From: a halophilic archaeon
Lineage (GTDB): Archaea > Halobacteriota > Halobacteria > Halobacteriales > Haladaptataceae
Direction: 5' to 3'
Length of the DNA stretch: 64,000 nt
Assembly (NCBI GenBank): GCA_003298465.1
Contig: QNGA01000001.1
Location: 1,488,001-1,552,000 of the forward strand
A program made the position numbers and the translations under genes. The first letter of the stretch is position 1; each line of letters opens with the position of its first letter. Below are positions 42,124 through 55,966 of the stretch, piece after piece. Below the pieces are notes generated by a model, which did no database searches, was not told the origin of the DNA, and saw nothing but the letters and a program-made list of their open reading frames with translations.

Positions 42124-42158
42124 TTCTCACCGACAACGGTAAAAACGGAGGGTGAGAA
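42124..42158 (+). promoter_or_regulatory. Inverted repeat enclosing the TATA box of the TraB-like gene
   Basis: TTCTCACC (42124-42131) and GGTGAGAA (42151-42158) are perfect reverse complements with a 19-base spacer that contains the TATA-like GGTAAAAACGG (42138-42148). The ATG is at 42168, so the right arm overlaps the expected transcription start. A repressor dimer here could block initiation. Confidence 0.5.
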
Positions 42159-42167
42159 TGTGGACTG

Positions 42168-43892
42168 ATGACCGACCAGGACCCGCCGTCGTCCGAGAAC
42201 GGCGACGGGAGCGTGCGCGTCGTGGGGACGGCCCACGTCTCCGCCGAGAGCGTCGAGCGCGTCGAGGAGGCGGTCGAAGACGACCGACCGGACACCGTCG
42301 CGGTCGAACTCGACGAGGGGCGGTACAAGCAGATGCGGGGCGAGATGTCCGACGACCTCGAACCGACCGACCTGCTGCACGGCAACACCGTCTTCCAGTT
42401 TCTCGCCTACTGGATGCTGTCGTACGTCCAGACGCGGATGGGCGAGCAGTTCGACATCGAACCCGGCGCGGACATGAAGGCGGCCATCGAGGTGGCCGAA
42501 CGCGAGGGCAGCGACGTCGCCCTGGTCGACCGAGACATCCAGACGACCATCCAGCGGTTCTGGGCGCGGATGACCGGTCGGGAGAAAGCACGGATGGTCG
42601 GCAGCCTCGCGCTGGGCGTCACCGACCCGCTGACGCTGGGACTGCTCGGCGGTGCGATCCTCGGCACGTTCTTCGCGCTCCTGTTCGGAATCTTCTTCGC
42701 GCCACTGATCGGCGTCGGCGAGTTGCTCACGCTCGGCGCGAACGCCGGGACGCTCGAACTGTTCGGGGCCGTCGTCGGCGGTGGCGTCGCCGGCCTCGCG
42801 CTCGGCGCGTTCGCGCTCTCGATGGGTCTCACCCGGCGCTACGACGTCGTACTCGCTGGCGGCGCGCTCGTCGGCCTCGGCGTCGGTGCGGCGGTCGGCG
42901 TCGGTGCCATCGCACCCGTGCTGGTCGGGGCTCCGACGCTCGAATCCATCGGTGCGGTCGCGTTGCGCTCGCTGGTCGCCATCGCGGCCGGCGTCGGCGT
43001 CGGCCTCGTCTTCGGGCTCGTCGCCGGCTTCGTCATGGGTACGGGCGTCGAGAGCGAGGCGGAACTCGACGAGGAGTTCGACGTCGAGGACCTGACCGAC
43101 AGCGACGTCATCACCGCCATGATGGAGGAGTTCCGGCGCTTCTCGCCGGGCGGCGCGGAGGCGCTCATCGACGAGCGCGACGCGTACATCGCGCACAACC
43201 TCGTCGACCTGCGGAACGCGGGAAAGGACGTCGTCGCAGTCGTCGGCGCCGGTCACCGCGCCGGCATCGAGGAGTACCTCGAACGCCCCGAGACGCTGCC
43301 GCCGATGGAGTCGTTGACCGGCACGGAACGGGGCCGGCGCTTCTCGCTCTTCAAGCTGTTCGGCTACCTGGTCTCCGCCGGTTTCGTCGCGTTCTTCGTC
43401 CTGCTGTTCATGGCCGGCGTGCGGAACGCCTTCCTCATCAAGGTGTTCGCCGCCTGGTTCCTCTTCAACGGCATCTTCGCGTTCTCGCTGGCGAAGCTGG
43501 CGGGCGCACACTGGGGGAGCGCGCTCGTCGGCGGCGCTATCGCGTGGCTGACCAGCGTCAACCCGCTGCTCGCACCCGGCTGGTTCGCGGGCTACGTGGA
43601 ACTGAAGTACACCCGGGTCAACGTCGCCGACATCGCGACGCTGAACGAGATAATGAGCGACGAGGAGAGCCCCATCTCCGACCTCGTCACGCGGATGATG
43701 GACGTGCCGCTGTTCCGGCTCATCGCCATCGTCGCCATGACGAACCTCGGGAGCATGATAGCGACGTTCATGTTTCCCTTCGTCGTGCTCCCCATCGTCG
43801 CCCCGGGAATCGGCGGCGTCGACCGCATCACGGAGCTGATGATACGAGGCGCACAGAACAGCGCCGACCTCATCGTGGAGGCGCTGACGTGA
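42168..43892 (+). CDS. TraB/PrgY-family membrane protein with inserted membrane region
   Basis: A 574-residue protein. The TraB/PrgY/GumN fold is split: the first GxxH motif is GTAHVS (residues 20-25) and the second VGAGHRAGIEEYL (about 358-370). Between them lies a hydrophobic Gly/Ala-rich region with about five spans (about 145-290). A second membrane bundle follows from about 390. Family members include the PrgY pheromone-shutdown protein and Tiki proteases, for which peptide hydrolysis has been proposed. It is coupled to the downstream protease gene by a GTGA overlap. Confidence 0.85.
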   Translation: MTDQDPPSSENGDGSVRVVGTAHVSAESVERVEEAVEDDRPDTVAVELDEGRYKQMRGEMSDDLEPTDLLHGNTVFQFLAYWMLSYVQTRMGEQFDIEPGADMKAAIEVAEREGSDVALVDRDIQTTIQRFWARMTGREKARMVGSLALGVTDPLTLGLLGGAILGTFFALLFGIFFAPLIGVGELLTLGANAGTLELFGAVVGGGVAGLALGAFALSMGLTRRYDVVLAGGALVGLGVGAAVGVGAIAPVLVGAPTLESIGAVALRSLVAIAAGVGVGLVFGLVAGFVMGTGVESEAELDEEFDVEDLTDSDVITAMMEEFRRFSPGGAEALIDERDAYIAHNLVDLRNAGKDVVAVVGAGHRAGIEEYLERPETLPPMESLTGTERGRRFSLFKLFGYLVSAGFVAFFVLLFMAGVRNAFLIKVFAAWFLFNGIFAFSLAKLAGAHWGSALVGGAIAWLTSVNPLLAPGWFAGYVELKYTRVNVADIATLNEIMSDEESPISDLVTRMMDVPLFRLIAIVAMTNLGSMIATFMFPFVVLPIVAPGIGGVDRITELMIRGAQNSADLIVEALT

Positions 43893-44494
43893 ACTTCAGC
43901 GGCCGCGAACTCCGGGACCTGCTGGTCGCGTGGCTCGCGCTCGGCGTCGCGTTCGCGTTCTTCCTCGAACGCGACCTCGTTCGGGCGCTGATGCAGGGAG
44001 GTGCGCCACCGTCGCAGTTCCTGTCGGCGCTCGTGCTCTCGCTGGTCACGGCCGGCGTCGGCTTCCTCCTGCACGAACTCGCGCACAAGGTCACCGCCAT
44101 CAGGTTCGGGCAGGCCGCCGAGTTCCGCGCCGACTACGGCATGCTGTTTCTCGCCGTCGCGGGCGGCCTCGCCGGCTTCCTCTTCGCCGCGCCCGGTGCC
44201 GTCTACCACCGCGGTCGAGCCACGCTCCGGGAGAACGGCCTCATCGCGCTCGCCGGCCCGGCGACGAACGTCGTACTCGGCGTTCTCTTTTTCCCCTTTA
44301 TCTTCCTCGGACCGGGCTTCGTCTCCGAGGTCGGCTACCGCGGCGCGCAGATCAACTTCCTGCTCGCTGGCTTCAACATGTTGCCGTGGGGGCCGCTCGA
44401 CGGGAACACGGTTCGCAAGTGGAGCACCGTCGCCTTCGTGGCCGCGCTCGTTCCGACCGTCGGCGTCGGCCTGTTCGCGCTGCTGATTATGTGA
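43889..44494 (+). CDS. Site-2-protease-family membrane metalloprotease
   Basis: A 201-residue protein with about five spans, the zinc motif HELAH (about residues 61-65 in GFLLHELAHKVTA) and the second-ligand region NMLPWGPLDGN (about 165-175), both diagnostic of M50 site-2 proteases. It begins at GTG 43889, overlapping the TraB-like stop. The pair may perform linked steps of intramembrane peptide processing. The substrate is unknown. Confidence 0.9.
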   Translation: MNFSGRELRDLLVAWLALGVAFAFFLERDLVRALMQGGAPPSQFLSALVLSLVTAGVGFLLHELAHKVTAIRFGQAAEFRADYGMLFLAVAGGLAGFLFAAPGAVYHRGRATLRENGLIALAGPATNVVLGVLFFPFIFLGPGFVSEVGYRGAQINFLLAGFNMLPWGPLDGNTVRKWSTVAFVAALVPTVGVGLFALLIM

Positions 44495-44723
44495 CGTCGG
44501 CGTCGAGCACGACCTGCTCGTCCGTCACGTCCTCCATCTGGGACTCCTGGAAGGTGTACTTCTCCCCCTCGACGTTCAGAACGGACAGGGCCTCGTCGGA
44601 CGCGTCGTCGGCGACCGCGACGTAGGCGACGCCCTGGTCGACCTTTTCGACGGTTCCGAGCGTCTCGCCGTCCCGCGTGGCGACGTCCTTTCCCTTCTCG
44701 CTCTCGGTCAGCGTCGGTTCCAT
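44487..44723 (-). CDS. Small PRC-barrel-like protein
   Basis: A 78-residue acidic protein starting MEPTLTESEKGKDVATRDGE, with the beta-barrel pattern GTVEKVDQGVAYVAV typical of PRC-barrel domains, which bind RNA or protein partners. The start at ATG 44723 is preferred over the longer frame to 44774. It overlaps the convergent protease gene by 8 bases. Confidence 0.7.
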   Translation of the reverse strand: MEPTLTESEKGKDVATRDGETLGTVEKVDQGVAYVAVADDASDEALSVLNVEGEKYTFQESQMEDVTDEQVVLDADVT

Positions 44724-44894
44724 ACCGGGACGACGCGGGCGGTCGTCAAGGGTACTGTGGGCAATCGATGACACGATTCGCTGTGCGGTCGACGCCGCGC
44801 AGCCGCGAGGCCCCGTCCCCGTTCGGGCGGGATAGGTACAACGGCCGTTTGACTCTCGACAATCTACTTACCAGTACGCGTCGCGTTCTCACGT

Positions 44895-45824
44895 ATGCGA
44901 CGCAGAACCCTCCTCACCGGCGTCGCGGCCGGTCTACTGTCCGGTTGCGTCGGCTCGCCCGGAGCCGGTTCCGGTCCGGAACCGACCGGTTCGACGTCCG
45001 GCGGAACCACGACCAGTACCACGACGAACGACGGGACCACGACCGCCGTCCCACCGGATGCGCGGTACGCCGTCACGAACTTCTCGGTCGAGACGGAGAA
45101 GGTCGCGCCGACGGTGAAGTACGCGCTGGAGACGACGAAGGTGTACTCCCGCGAGGCCGCGCTGGCGGAGGTGGACGCGAGCGATATCGCCGTCGTGTCG
45201 GAACTCTCCGACCCCGACGTGCGCGAGACCATCGCGGCAGCAATCCGGAACGGAAAACTGCGGACCGACGACGTGCCGGCGGGACTCGACGACGCGCTGG
45301 AGCGCTACGCCTTCTTCACGGGCGTGAACGCGGACGGCGGCACCCACACCCACTACGGGCTGAAACTGTACCGCCTCTCGCCATCGTCGTCGCCGCAACT
45401 GCGGTTCGACGCACGTCCCGTAGACCGGGGCGTCGCGCCGGACGACCCGGGCGAGATAGCGTTCGCCGTGACGAACGAGGGCGAGACAACCCAGGAGATA
45501 TTCAGCGGTACCGTCCCGCCGTTCGGCGTCCTCCGGGCCGAGACACGCGACGCCGACCGGCGGTTCCTCCTCTGGCGCGACTACGAGGAAGAGGGCTGCG
45601 CGCAGGTGGAGAACGGGCGCGTCCGGGCCGTCTGCGACATCGGGAAGCTCACCCCCGTCGAACCCGGCGAGACGGTGACGAAGCGGTACGAACTCCGCCC
45701 GGGAATCCCGGGGATGGAATTCGGCAGCTACGTCGTCGACGGGACGCTGAGCTACAGCTCGGAGATGCAGGAGCCGTCGACGGAAGTCGAGTGGTCGGTG
45801 AACTTCGCGCTCGAAGCGCGGTGA
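44895..45824 (+). CDS. Tat-exported lipoprotein of unknown function
   Basis: A 309-residue protein with a Tat-lipoprotein signal MRRRTLLTGVAAGLLSGCVG (lipobox SGC), a Thr/Ser/Gly linker, then a folded domain: YAVTNFSVETEKVAPTVKYA, a middle helical part (VRETIAAAIRNGKL) and a C-terminal immunoglobulin-like sandwich (AFAVTNEGETTQEIFSGTVP, VEPGETVTKRYELRPG). The final beta-sandwich suggests a substrate- or protein-binding lipoprotein. It ends 7 bases before the convergent top6A. Confidence 0.8.
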   Translation: MRRRTLLTGVAAGLLSGCVGSPGAGSGPEPTGSTSGGTTTSTTTNDGTTTAVPPDARYAVTNFSVETEKVAPTVKYALETTKVYSREAALAEVDASDIAVVSELSDPDVRETIAAAIRNGKLRTDDVPAGLDDALERYAFFTGVNADGGTHTHYGLKLYRLSPSSSPQLRFDARPVDRGVAPDDPGEIAFAVTNEGETTQEIFSGTVPPFGVLRAETRDADRRFLLWRDYEEEGCAQVENGRVRAVCDIGKLTPVEPGETVTKRYELRPGIPGMEFGSYVVDGTLSYSSEMQEPSTEVEWSVNFALEAR

Positions 45825-45830
45825 CGGCCG

Positions 45831-46922
45831 TTACAGCACGCCCATCGCGTCGAGCCGTTCGGGCAGGTAGGTTTCGGTGACGAAGTCGAGGCCGTGGGAG
45901 GCGAGCGCCTGCTGTTCGGACTTCTTGTTTATGTCGAGCTGGAGCTCTATCTGCTCCTCCCAGTAGTCGGTCTGGAAGCGCGGGTCCTCGAGTTCCGATT
46001 CGAGGGCGTTCACGTCGGAGTCGCTGAGGGGGTCGGTCGGCAGGTCGTACTCCACGATGTCCTCCGGCTGGATGCCGATGAACCGCGCCTCGGGGGTGGC
46101 GAGGTAGTCGCTCAGGTGTGCGGACTTGATGGAGCCGTACGCCACCGAGCCAAAGATGCGGTACGACCACGGGTCACCGTCAGTGAACACGGTGACTGGG
46201 AGGTCGAGTTCGTCGTGTAGACGCCTGGTGATGCGGCGGGTCGCCCGCGCAGGCTGTCCCTTCAGGTGGACGATGAGGGCGTTGTACTCGTCGTCGAAGC
46301 CGTTCTCGACGAGGCGGTCGCGCATCCCACCGGTCTCTACGGCGAGGATGAAGTCGGCGTCGTTGTCGAGGAACTCGATGGTGTCGGGGTTGTTCGGAAT
46401 CTGGTAGCCGCCCTCGCCCACGTCCTCCTGACAGTGAATCTCGCGCTCGCCGCGTCGAGTCTGCTCGCGGAGGTGCAGCGGTCCCATGATGGTCGCGCCG
46501 GACTCCTCGGGGCGCATGTGGAAGTCCTCGCGGGTGACCTCCGAGACGATCTCCAGGTCCTCGACCAGCTGGTTCGACTCGTCCTGGTCGGAGAACTGCG
46601 CCTCGTCGGCGTCCCAGGACTCCGAGAGGTAGTAGAGTTCACGCAGGGTCGACGAGCGGTCCTCCTCCAGTTGCGTGGCGAGGAACTCGATGGTGTAGAC
46701 CGCCTTCATCAGCTTCTGGGCACCGCGAACGCTCTTCGCGCTGCGGGTGCTCTGGCGGTCGCCGTACACCCAGACGTCCTCGTCCTCGTCGTACTCGATG
46801 TTGCTTTTCGTCCGCGTCGGCAGGCTCATCCGCGGCACTTCGCCCTGTTCGAACTGGTCGTAGAACTCCGCCGCGAGTTCGATGAGTTTCTCGCGCGCGT
46901 CTGCGTCTGTGTCTGCGCTCAT
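45831..46922 (-). CDS. top6A: DNA topoisomerase VI subunit A
   Basis: A 363-residue DNA-cleaving subunit of the type IIB topoisomerase, homologous to Spo11. The catalytic tyrosine is in [13 protein letters not shown] and the Toprim acid in [27 protein letters not shown] matches the DxD side of Toprim. It overlaps top6B by 4 bases (ATGA), giving a B-A operon. Topo VI decatenates and relaxes DNA. Confidence 0.97.
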   Translation of the reverse strand: MSADTDADAREKLIELAAEFYDQFEQGEVPRMSLPTRTKSNIEYDEDEDVWVYGDRQSTRSAKSVRGAQKLMKAVYTIEFLATQLEEDRSSTLRELYYLSESWDADEAQFSDQDESNQLVEDLEIVSEVTREDFHMRPEESGATIMGPLHLREQTRRGEREIHCQEDVGEGGYQIPNNPDTIEFLDNDADFILAVETGGMRDRLVENGFDDEYNALIVHLKGQPARATRRITRRLHDELDLPVTVFTDGDPWSYRIFGSVAYGSIKSAHLSDYLATPEARFIGIQPEDIVEYDLPTDPLSDSDVNALESELEDPRFQTDYWEEQIELQLDINKKSEQQALASHGLDFVTETYLPERLDAMGVL

Positions 46923-49336
46923 GATTCGTCGGTGATGGTGAGTTTCTCGCTCTCGACGCCGTCGACGTTCACGTCGAACGACGCCTCCTCGTCCGTTTCG
47001 TACTGCAGTTCGACCGTCTCCCCGCTCTCGACGGTCGGCGACCACTGGACGAACCACTCCTCGTCCATGTCGACCGCCGTCGCGCCGTCGGAGAGGTTCC
47101 GCGGCTCGGCGGAGACGATGTCGGTCACGTCGACCTCCTCGTTGCGGTCGGTGTGATTCTCGACCGAGAGGGTGACGACGCCGTCCTCTACCTCGCGCTC
47201 GACGAGGACGTTGTTCATGATCCGTGCCAGCGCGTCCCCGTACTCCGGCTCCTCCTGGTCAGTCACCTCGGCCAGCTTCGTCGCCATCTTCGGGAGGATG
47301 GAGGCGATGACGTTCTGCTTGCGCTTGCGCTGCTGGAGCGACCGGCGCTTCTTGAGGTACGACTTCAGGTCGCGAGCCGCCTCCCGGATTGCGAGCTCTA
47401 TCTCGTCTTCGATTTCGGGGACGTTCGCGACGGCGTCCTTGCTCTCGCTGGTGAACGGCACGTTCGTCGACGCGACGTGGACCATGATGACGACCGGTCC
47501 GTTCGGAATGCCGCTACCGCCCGGCTGGTCCAGGTTGTAGTTGCGCCAGCCGATGGACTTCACCACGTCTGTCGTCGCGCACGCACCGCGCTGGTACACC
47601 AGCGGGACGCGGTTGGCGAACCGCAGCACGTCGGCCTTCCCCTCGCTTTCGAGGTCGCCGCCGTAGGCGATGCCGGCCTCGACGATGAACGGGTCGCCGC
47701 CGTGGACGTCGGCCTCGCGGGTCGAGGCGGCGTAGAAGTCCGCGTCGAACTCCTTTCGGAGGCCGGCCTCAACCAGTTCCGCGGTGATGGGCGAGAGGCA
47801 GTCGGTCGGCGGCGAGATGATGTCCGTCTCTCGCATCGCCGTCAGCAGTTCACTCGTCGCGTCGCGGTCGTCCGCCAGTTCGCGCACGAGCGGCACGTCG
47901 TCCGGGACGGTCACCGTCGACTCCCAGACCGCCTCGACGACGTTCTCGCGGGCCGTCTCGCCGACCGTCGCGTCCGCGTACTCCTCGGTGTTGTCCGCGG
48001 CGCGGTCGACGAACTCGGCGAGTTCCGGGCGCGTGAGGCGGTCGGTCCCGTCGTCGCGGTCGAACTGCGAGGCGAGGCGCTCCGCGAGCGCCCGGACGGT
48101 CTCGTCGTCCTTCTGGGTCGTCGTCGCCGCGTCGACGTGTCGGTAGAGGTCCGAGACACGGTCGTCGGTGACGGCGTCCCACGCCGCGTCGACGGCGTTC
48201 GCCTGGACCGTGTCGCCGAACGTCGCGCCGTGGTCGTCGCCGACTGCCTCGGCGACCTCGGATACGGCGTCCCGGAGCTGGCTGTGTGCGATCGGTTCGC
48301 GTTCGCTCACTTCGGCGGCGACGCGCTCGGCGAACGCGGCCGTCGCGTCCGCACCCTTGTTCGCCACCGCGTCGACGACGGCGGATTCCACGTCGGCGTC
48401 ATCGTGCGCCTGCGGACCGGACCACGCCATCTCGCGGCCGAAGTAGCGGTCGCGGAAGTTGTCGACGATGTTGTCGGCGGTCTTCCGGCCGACGCGGGTG
48501 AACTCCTCCTGGACGAACCCGGAGATGCTGTGGGAACTCGTCTCGGCCAGCATCTTCAGGACGGTGCCGAGTTCGACGCCGTGGGGGTGTGGCCGGATTT
48601 CTTCGGTCTCGGCCGGCATCTCGTACCCGTCGGCGCGCTCGAACACCTGTTCGTCGTCCATGCTCGGCTCCTTGAACCGGATGCGAGCGTGCGGGTTGAC
48701 GACCGCGGTGTGTTTGATGTACCGGAGAAGCTGCTGTCGCGCCCGCATGTTCGCCTCCATCTCGAGCTCGATGCGAGTGCCGTGGGTCGGGTTGAGGTCG
48801 CTCTCGCCCGGCGAGAGGTCCCGCTCCGTCTTTATCTCCGGTTCGTTCTCGTCGGTGTCGATGATTAGTTCGAAGTACTCCGCCGACGAGCTGTTCTCCG
48901 TCCGGCTGGTGACCTTCGCGGGCTTCCCGCTGGTCAACTGGGCGTACAGGACCGCCGCCGAGATGCCGATACCCTGCTGGCCCCGCGACTGTTCGCGCTT
49001 GTGGAACCGCGAGCCGTACAGCAGTTTCCCGAAGACGTTCGGAATCTGCTCGCGGGTGATTCCGGGACCGTTGTCCTCCACGACGAGGCGGTAGTAGTCG
49101 CCCGCCTCCTCGATCTTGACGTAGATGTCCGGCGGGTCGAGACGTGCCTCCTCGGTGGCGTCGAGCGCGTTGTCGACGGCCTCCTTGACGGCGGTGACCA
49201 GCCCTCGGGCTCCGCTGTCGAACCCGAGCATGTGCTTGTTCTTCTCGAAGAACTCGGCGATGGAGATCTGGCGCTGGCTTTCGGCCAGTTCCTCGGCGAT
49301 CCCCTCGTCGCCGAGCGTCGACTGCATGGAAGGCAT
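46919..49336 (-). CDS. top6B: DNA topoisomerase VI subunit B
   Basis: An 805-residue ATPase subunit. The GHKL ATP site is intact: [33 protein letters not shown] and [12 protein letters not shown]. The H2TH region carries a large acidic insertion (about residues 320-525) compared with the roughly 530-residue crenarchaeal protein, a haloarchaeal trait. The ATG at 49336 (MPSMQST) is favoured because a TATA box lies 29 bases upstream; ATG 49327 is the alternative. Confidence 0.96.
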   Translation of the reverse strand: MPSMQSTLGDEGIAEELAESQRQISIAEFFEKNKHMLGFDSGARGLVTAVKEAVDNALDATEEARLDPPDIYVKIEEAGDYYRLVVEDNGPGITREQIPNVFGKLLYGSRFHKREQSRGQQGIGISAAVLYAQLTSGKPAKVTSRTENSSSAEYFELIIDTDENEPEIKTERDLSPGESDLNPTHGTRIELEMEANMRARQQLLRYIKHTAVVNPHARIRFKEPSMDDEQVFERADGYEMPAETEEIRPHPHGVELGTVLKMLAETSSHSISGFVQEEFTRVGRKTADNIVDNFRDRYFGREMAWSGPQAHDDADVESAVVDAVANKGADATAAFAERVAAEVSEREPIAHSQLRDAVSEVAEAVGDDHGATFGDTVQANAVDAAWDAVTDDRVSDLYRHVDAATTTQKDDETVRALAERLASQFDRDDGTDRLTRPELAEFVDRAADNTEEYADATVGETARENVVEAVWESTVTVPDDVPLVRELADDRDATSELLTAMRETDIISPPTDCLSPITAELVEAGLRKEFDADFYAASTREADVHGGDPFIVEAGIAYGGDLESEGKADVLRFANRVPLVYQRGACATTDVVKSIGWRNYNLDQPGGSGIPNGPVVIMVHVASTNVPFTSESKDAVANVPEIEDEIELAIREAARDLKSYLKKRRSLQQRKRKQNVIASILPKMATKLAEVTDQEEPEYGDALARIMNNVLVEREVEDGVVTLSVENHTDRNEEVDVTDIVSAEPRNLSDGATAVDMDEEWFVQWSPTVESGETVELQYETDEEASFDVNVDGVESEKLTITDES

Positions 49337-49361
49337 TCTTCGCCTGTACTTATTGGCGGGG

Positions 49362-49369
49362 AGCATAAA
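49362..49369 (-). promoter_or_regulatory. TATA box of top6BA
   Basis: Minus-strand GTTTTATG centred 29 bases before the ATG at 49336; this implies a leaderless top6BA transcript. Confidence 0.55.
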
Positions 49370-49591
49370 ACTGCCCGGATGGGGCGTGGTGAAAGTGAAA
49401 GTGGGACCGAGACGCCGGCGAGAGGGAGTTTTCGACCCTTCCCCCGACGGTCGGGAGGACTTCGTCGCCGGGAGCCACCCGCGTCCAACGACCGCATCTG
49501 CGACCGGGTTTCCTCCGCCGGAGACGGTGTCGGACGAATCTCGGCACTCGGCACTTCGTCCACCCGTTCCTTAAGATAATTTTACAAATCT

Positions 49592-54029
<4,438 letters not shown>

Positions 54030-54039
54030 GCGGCCAGTA

Positions 54040-54050
54040 GTTTCCTTTTT
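54040..54050 (+). terminator. T tract after gyrA
   Basis: GTTTCCTTTTT starts 10 bases after the gyrA stop and abuts the end of the convergent HAD gene. This is a typical archaeal T-rich terminator. Confidence 0.5.
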
Positions 54051-54736
54051 CAGTTCGCTATCTTCGCGACGTCGTAGAGGTCGTCGACCTCGTAGTCCGG
54101 TTCGGTCGAGAGCGACGTGTCCGCGCAGTGTGGTCGCCGGACGAACGCCGAGTCGAGGCCCGCGCGGTGGGCGGCCACCACGTCGCTCTCGCTGTCGCCG
54201 ACGAACAGGGCCGACTCGGCACCGAGGTCGTCGAGCGCGCGTTCGAGGAAGTACGGGTCGGGTTTCTTCCGGTCCAGGTCCTCGACGCCCATGCCACGGC
54301 CGTAGTAGGTGTCGAACAGGTCTTCGAACTCGCAGAACTCGAGGACGAACTCGACGGTCCTGTGCTGGTTCGAACTCACGACGCCGAGGTCGTGAGCGAG
54401 GTCCTCGATGGCCGCCACGTCGTCGTACCGCGCCCGGCCGCCCTCCCGGAACTCGGCGAGTTGCGCTTCGGAGGCGTGGCGGTCGCGGGCGTGCCAGAAC
54501 TCCGCCGGGTCGACGTCGTAGACGGAACAGACGTCCCGGAGGCTATCGGAGGTCACGCCTCGAACGACCTCGTCGACGTGAGTCGGGTCGGGGTTCTCGA
54601 CGCCGACCGCCCGGAACGCCGACTCGGCGGCGTCGAGCAGGTTGTCGTCGGTCGGCGGTTCGACCAGAACGCCGTCGTTGTCGAACAAAATCGCGTCGTA
54701 ATCTGTCACTCTCGCGAGTCGTTCGGCGACCCCCAT
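54050..54736 (-). CDS. HAD-family phosphatase
   Basis: A 228-residue HAD hydrolase with motif I YDAILFDNDGVLVEP, a helical cap, motif II GVVSSNQH, and motifs III/IV DRKKPDPYFLERAL and ALFVGDSESDVVAA. Motif I reads DNDG rather than the common DxDG with aspartate first followed by aspartate, but both catalytic aspartates are present. It is similar to phosphoglycolate-type phosphatases. The substrate is unknown. Confidence 0.9.
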   Translation of the reverse strand: MGVAERLARVTDYDAILFDNDGVLVEPPTDDNLLDAAESAFRAVGVENPDPTHVDEVVRGVTSDSLRDVCSVYDVDPAEFWHARDRHASEAQLAEFREGGRARYDDVAAIEDLAHDLGVVSSNQHRTVEFVLEFCEFEDLFDTYYGRGMGVEDLDRKKPDPYFLERALDDLGAESALFVGDSESDVVAAHRAGLDSAFVRRPHCADTSLSTEPDYEVDDLYDVAKIAN

Positions 54737-54778
54737 GACAGTGTCGGTCCGCTCGCTGGTTCGTCCTCTACCCCCAGT

Positions 54779-54817
54779 AGACGCGTGAACTGTCGGGTCG
54801 GAGGTGGTGACGCGTCT
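54779..54817. repeat. Inverted repeat between arginase and HAD genes
   Basis: AGACGCGT (54779-54786) and ACGCGTCT (54810-54817) are perfect reverse complements with a 23-base spacer. It lies upstream of the HAD gene and after the arginase gene, so it may be an operator or a stem-loop terminator. Chance is possible. Confidence 0.3.
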
Positions 54818-54844
54818 GCTCCGGCAAAAGCGAAGCGGGTCGCC

Positions 54845-55765
54845 TCAGAGGATTCGCTTCCCGAGCGCGCTCGCGGCGAGTTCGGTGGCGAGTTCGGCCG
54901 TCTCGTTGTGCTCGTCGAGGATGGGATTGACCTCGACGACCTCCAGCGAGCGCAGGACGTCCTCGCGGTCGTCGCGCTCGGCGACGGTTTCGAGCGCGGA
55001 GTGTGCCTCGCGGTAGGTGACGCCGCCGCGCACGGGCGTCCCGACGCCGGGTGCCTCGTTCGGGTCCAGCCAGTCGAGGTCGAGGCTGACGTGGATGCCG
55101 TCGACGCCGTGGGTGGCCACGTCGAGTGCGTCCTCGACGACCGGCGTGATGCCGCGTTCGTCGATGTCCGACATCGTGTACACCGTCACCTCGCTGTCGC
55201 GGATGGCCTCCCGCTCCTTGTCGTCGATGCTCCGGAGGCCGACGATGACGACGTTCTCCTCCCGGAGGCGCGGAACGTTGGCCCACTCGGTGTCGGCGAA
55301 GTCGTCGATACCCAGCGCGCCCGCGAGGGGCATGCCGTGGACGTTCCCGCTCGGCGACGTTCCGGGCGTGTTGAAGTCGCCGTGGGCGTCGAACCAGACG
55401 GCGCCGACGTCCGCGTCGCGCGCGGCACCGCCGAGCGTTCCCATGGCGATGGAGTGGTCGCCGCCGAGCACGAGCGGGAAGGCGTCGTCCTCTATCGACG
55501 CCGCCACTTCGTCGGCGAGCCGCGAGCAGACGTCCGCGGTCTCACGGAGGAACTTCGCCTTCCCCTCTGGCGGTTCCTCGCGTTCGGGGTCGCGCTCCTC
55601 GGCGCGGGGGACGAGCAGGTCGCCGGTGTCGATAGCGGTCACGCCGGCGGCGGCGAGTTCGTCGGCGAGCCCCGAGTACCGGATCGCCGACGGTCCCATG
55701 TCGACGCCGCGGCGGTTCGCTCCGTAGTCGACCGGCGCACCGATGATGTGGACCGTCCTTGACAT
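54845..55765 (-). CDS. rocF: Arginase
   Basis: A 306-residue ureohydrolase with the two-manganese motifs GGDHS (101-105), DAHGD (126-130) and SLDLDWLDP (about 224-232). The N-terminal VHIIGAPVDYGANRRGVDMGP and the segment NTPGTSPSGNVHGMPLA identify arginase rather than agmatinase. It splits arginine into ornithine and urea. A TATA box (CTTCTTTTTCTCC, minus) lies about 27 bases before the ATG. Confidence 0.93.
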   Translation of the reverse strand: MSRTVHIIGAPVDYGANRRGVDMGPSAIRYSGLADELAAAGVTAIDTGDLLVPRAEERDPEREEPPEGKAKFLRETADVCSRLADEVAASIEDDAFPLVLGGDHSIAMGTLGGAARDADVGAVWFDAHGDFNTPGTSPSGNVHGMPLAGALGIDDFADTEWANVPRLREENVVIVGLRSIDDKEREAIRDSEVTVYTMSDIDERGITPVVEDALDVATHGVDGIHVSLDLDWLDPNEAPGVGTPVRGGVTYREAHSALETVAERDDREDVLRSLEVVEVNPILDEHNETAELATELAASALGKRIL

Positions 55766-55966
55766 GCTTCGACGAACGGGACGGGGAGAAAAAGAAGCCC
55801 CGGTTCGAGCGCGAGGACGGAGCCCACGGAAAAGTCGCAGACGGAACCGCCATCTACCGCGCTGCAGTCGAGGGAGTTATGAGTGGCAGGGCGAAAACGT
55901 CGATTATCCGCCAAACTTCATCCACTCCGTGCCATTTAAGGAAATCAATTACTAAGTTTCGGGGTA

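Noticed and set aside
42090..43511. A 473-codon minus-strand frame opposite the TraB-like gene
   Set aside because: It is a charged, repetitive shadow of the TraB-like coding sequence and has no recognisable domain or promoter.
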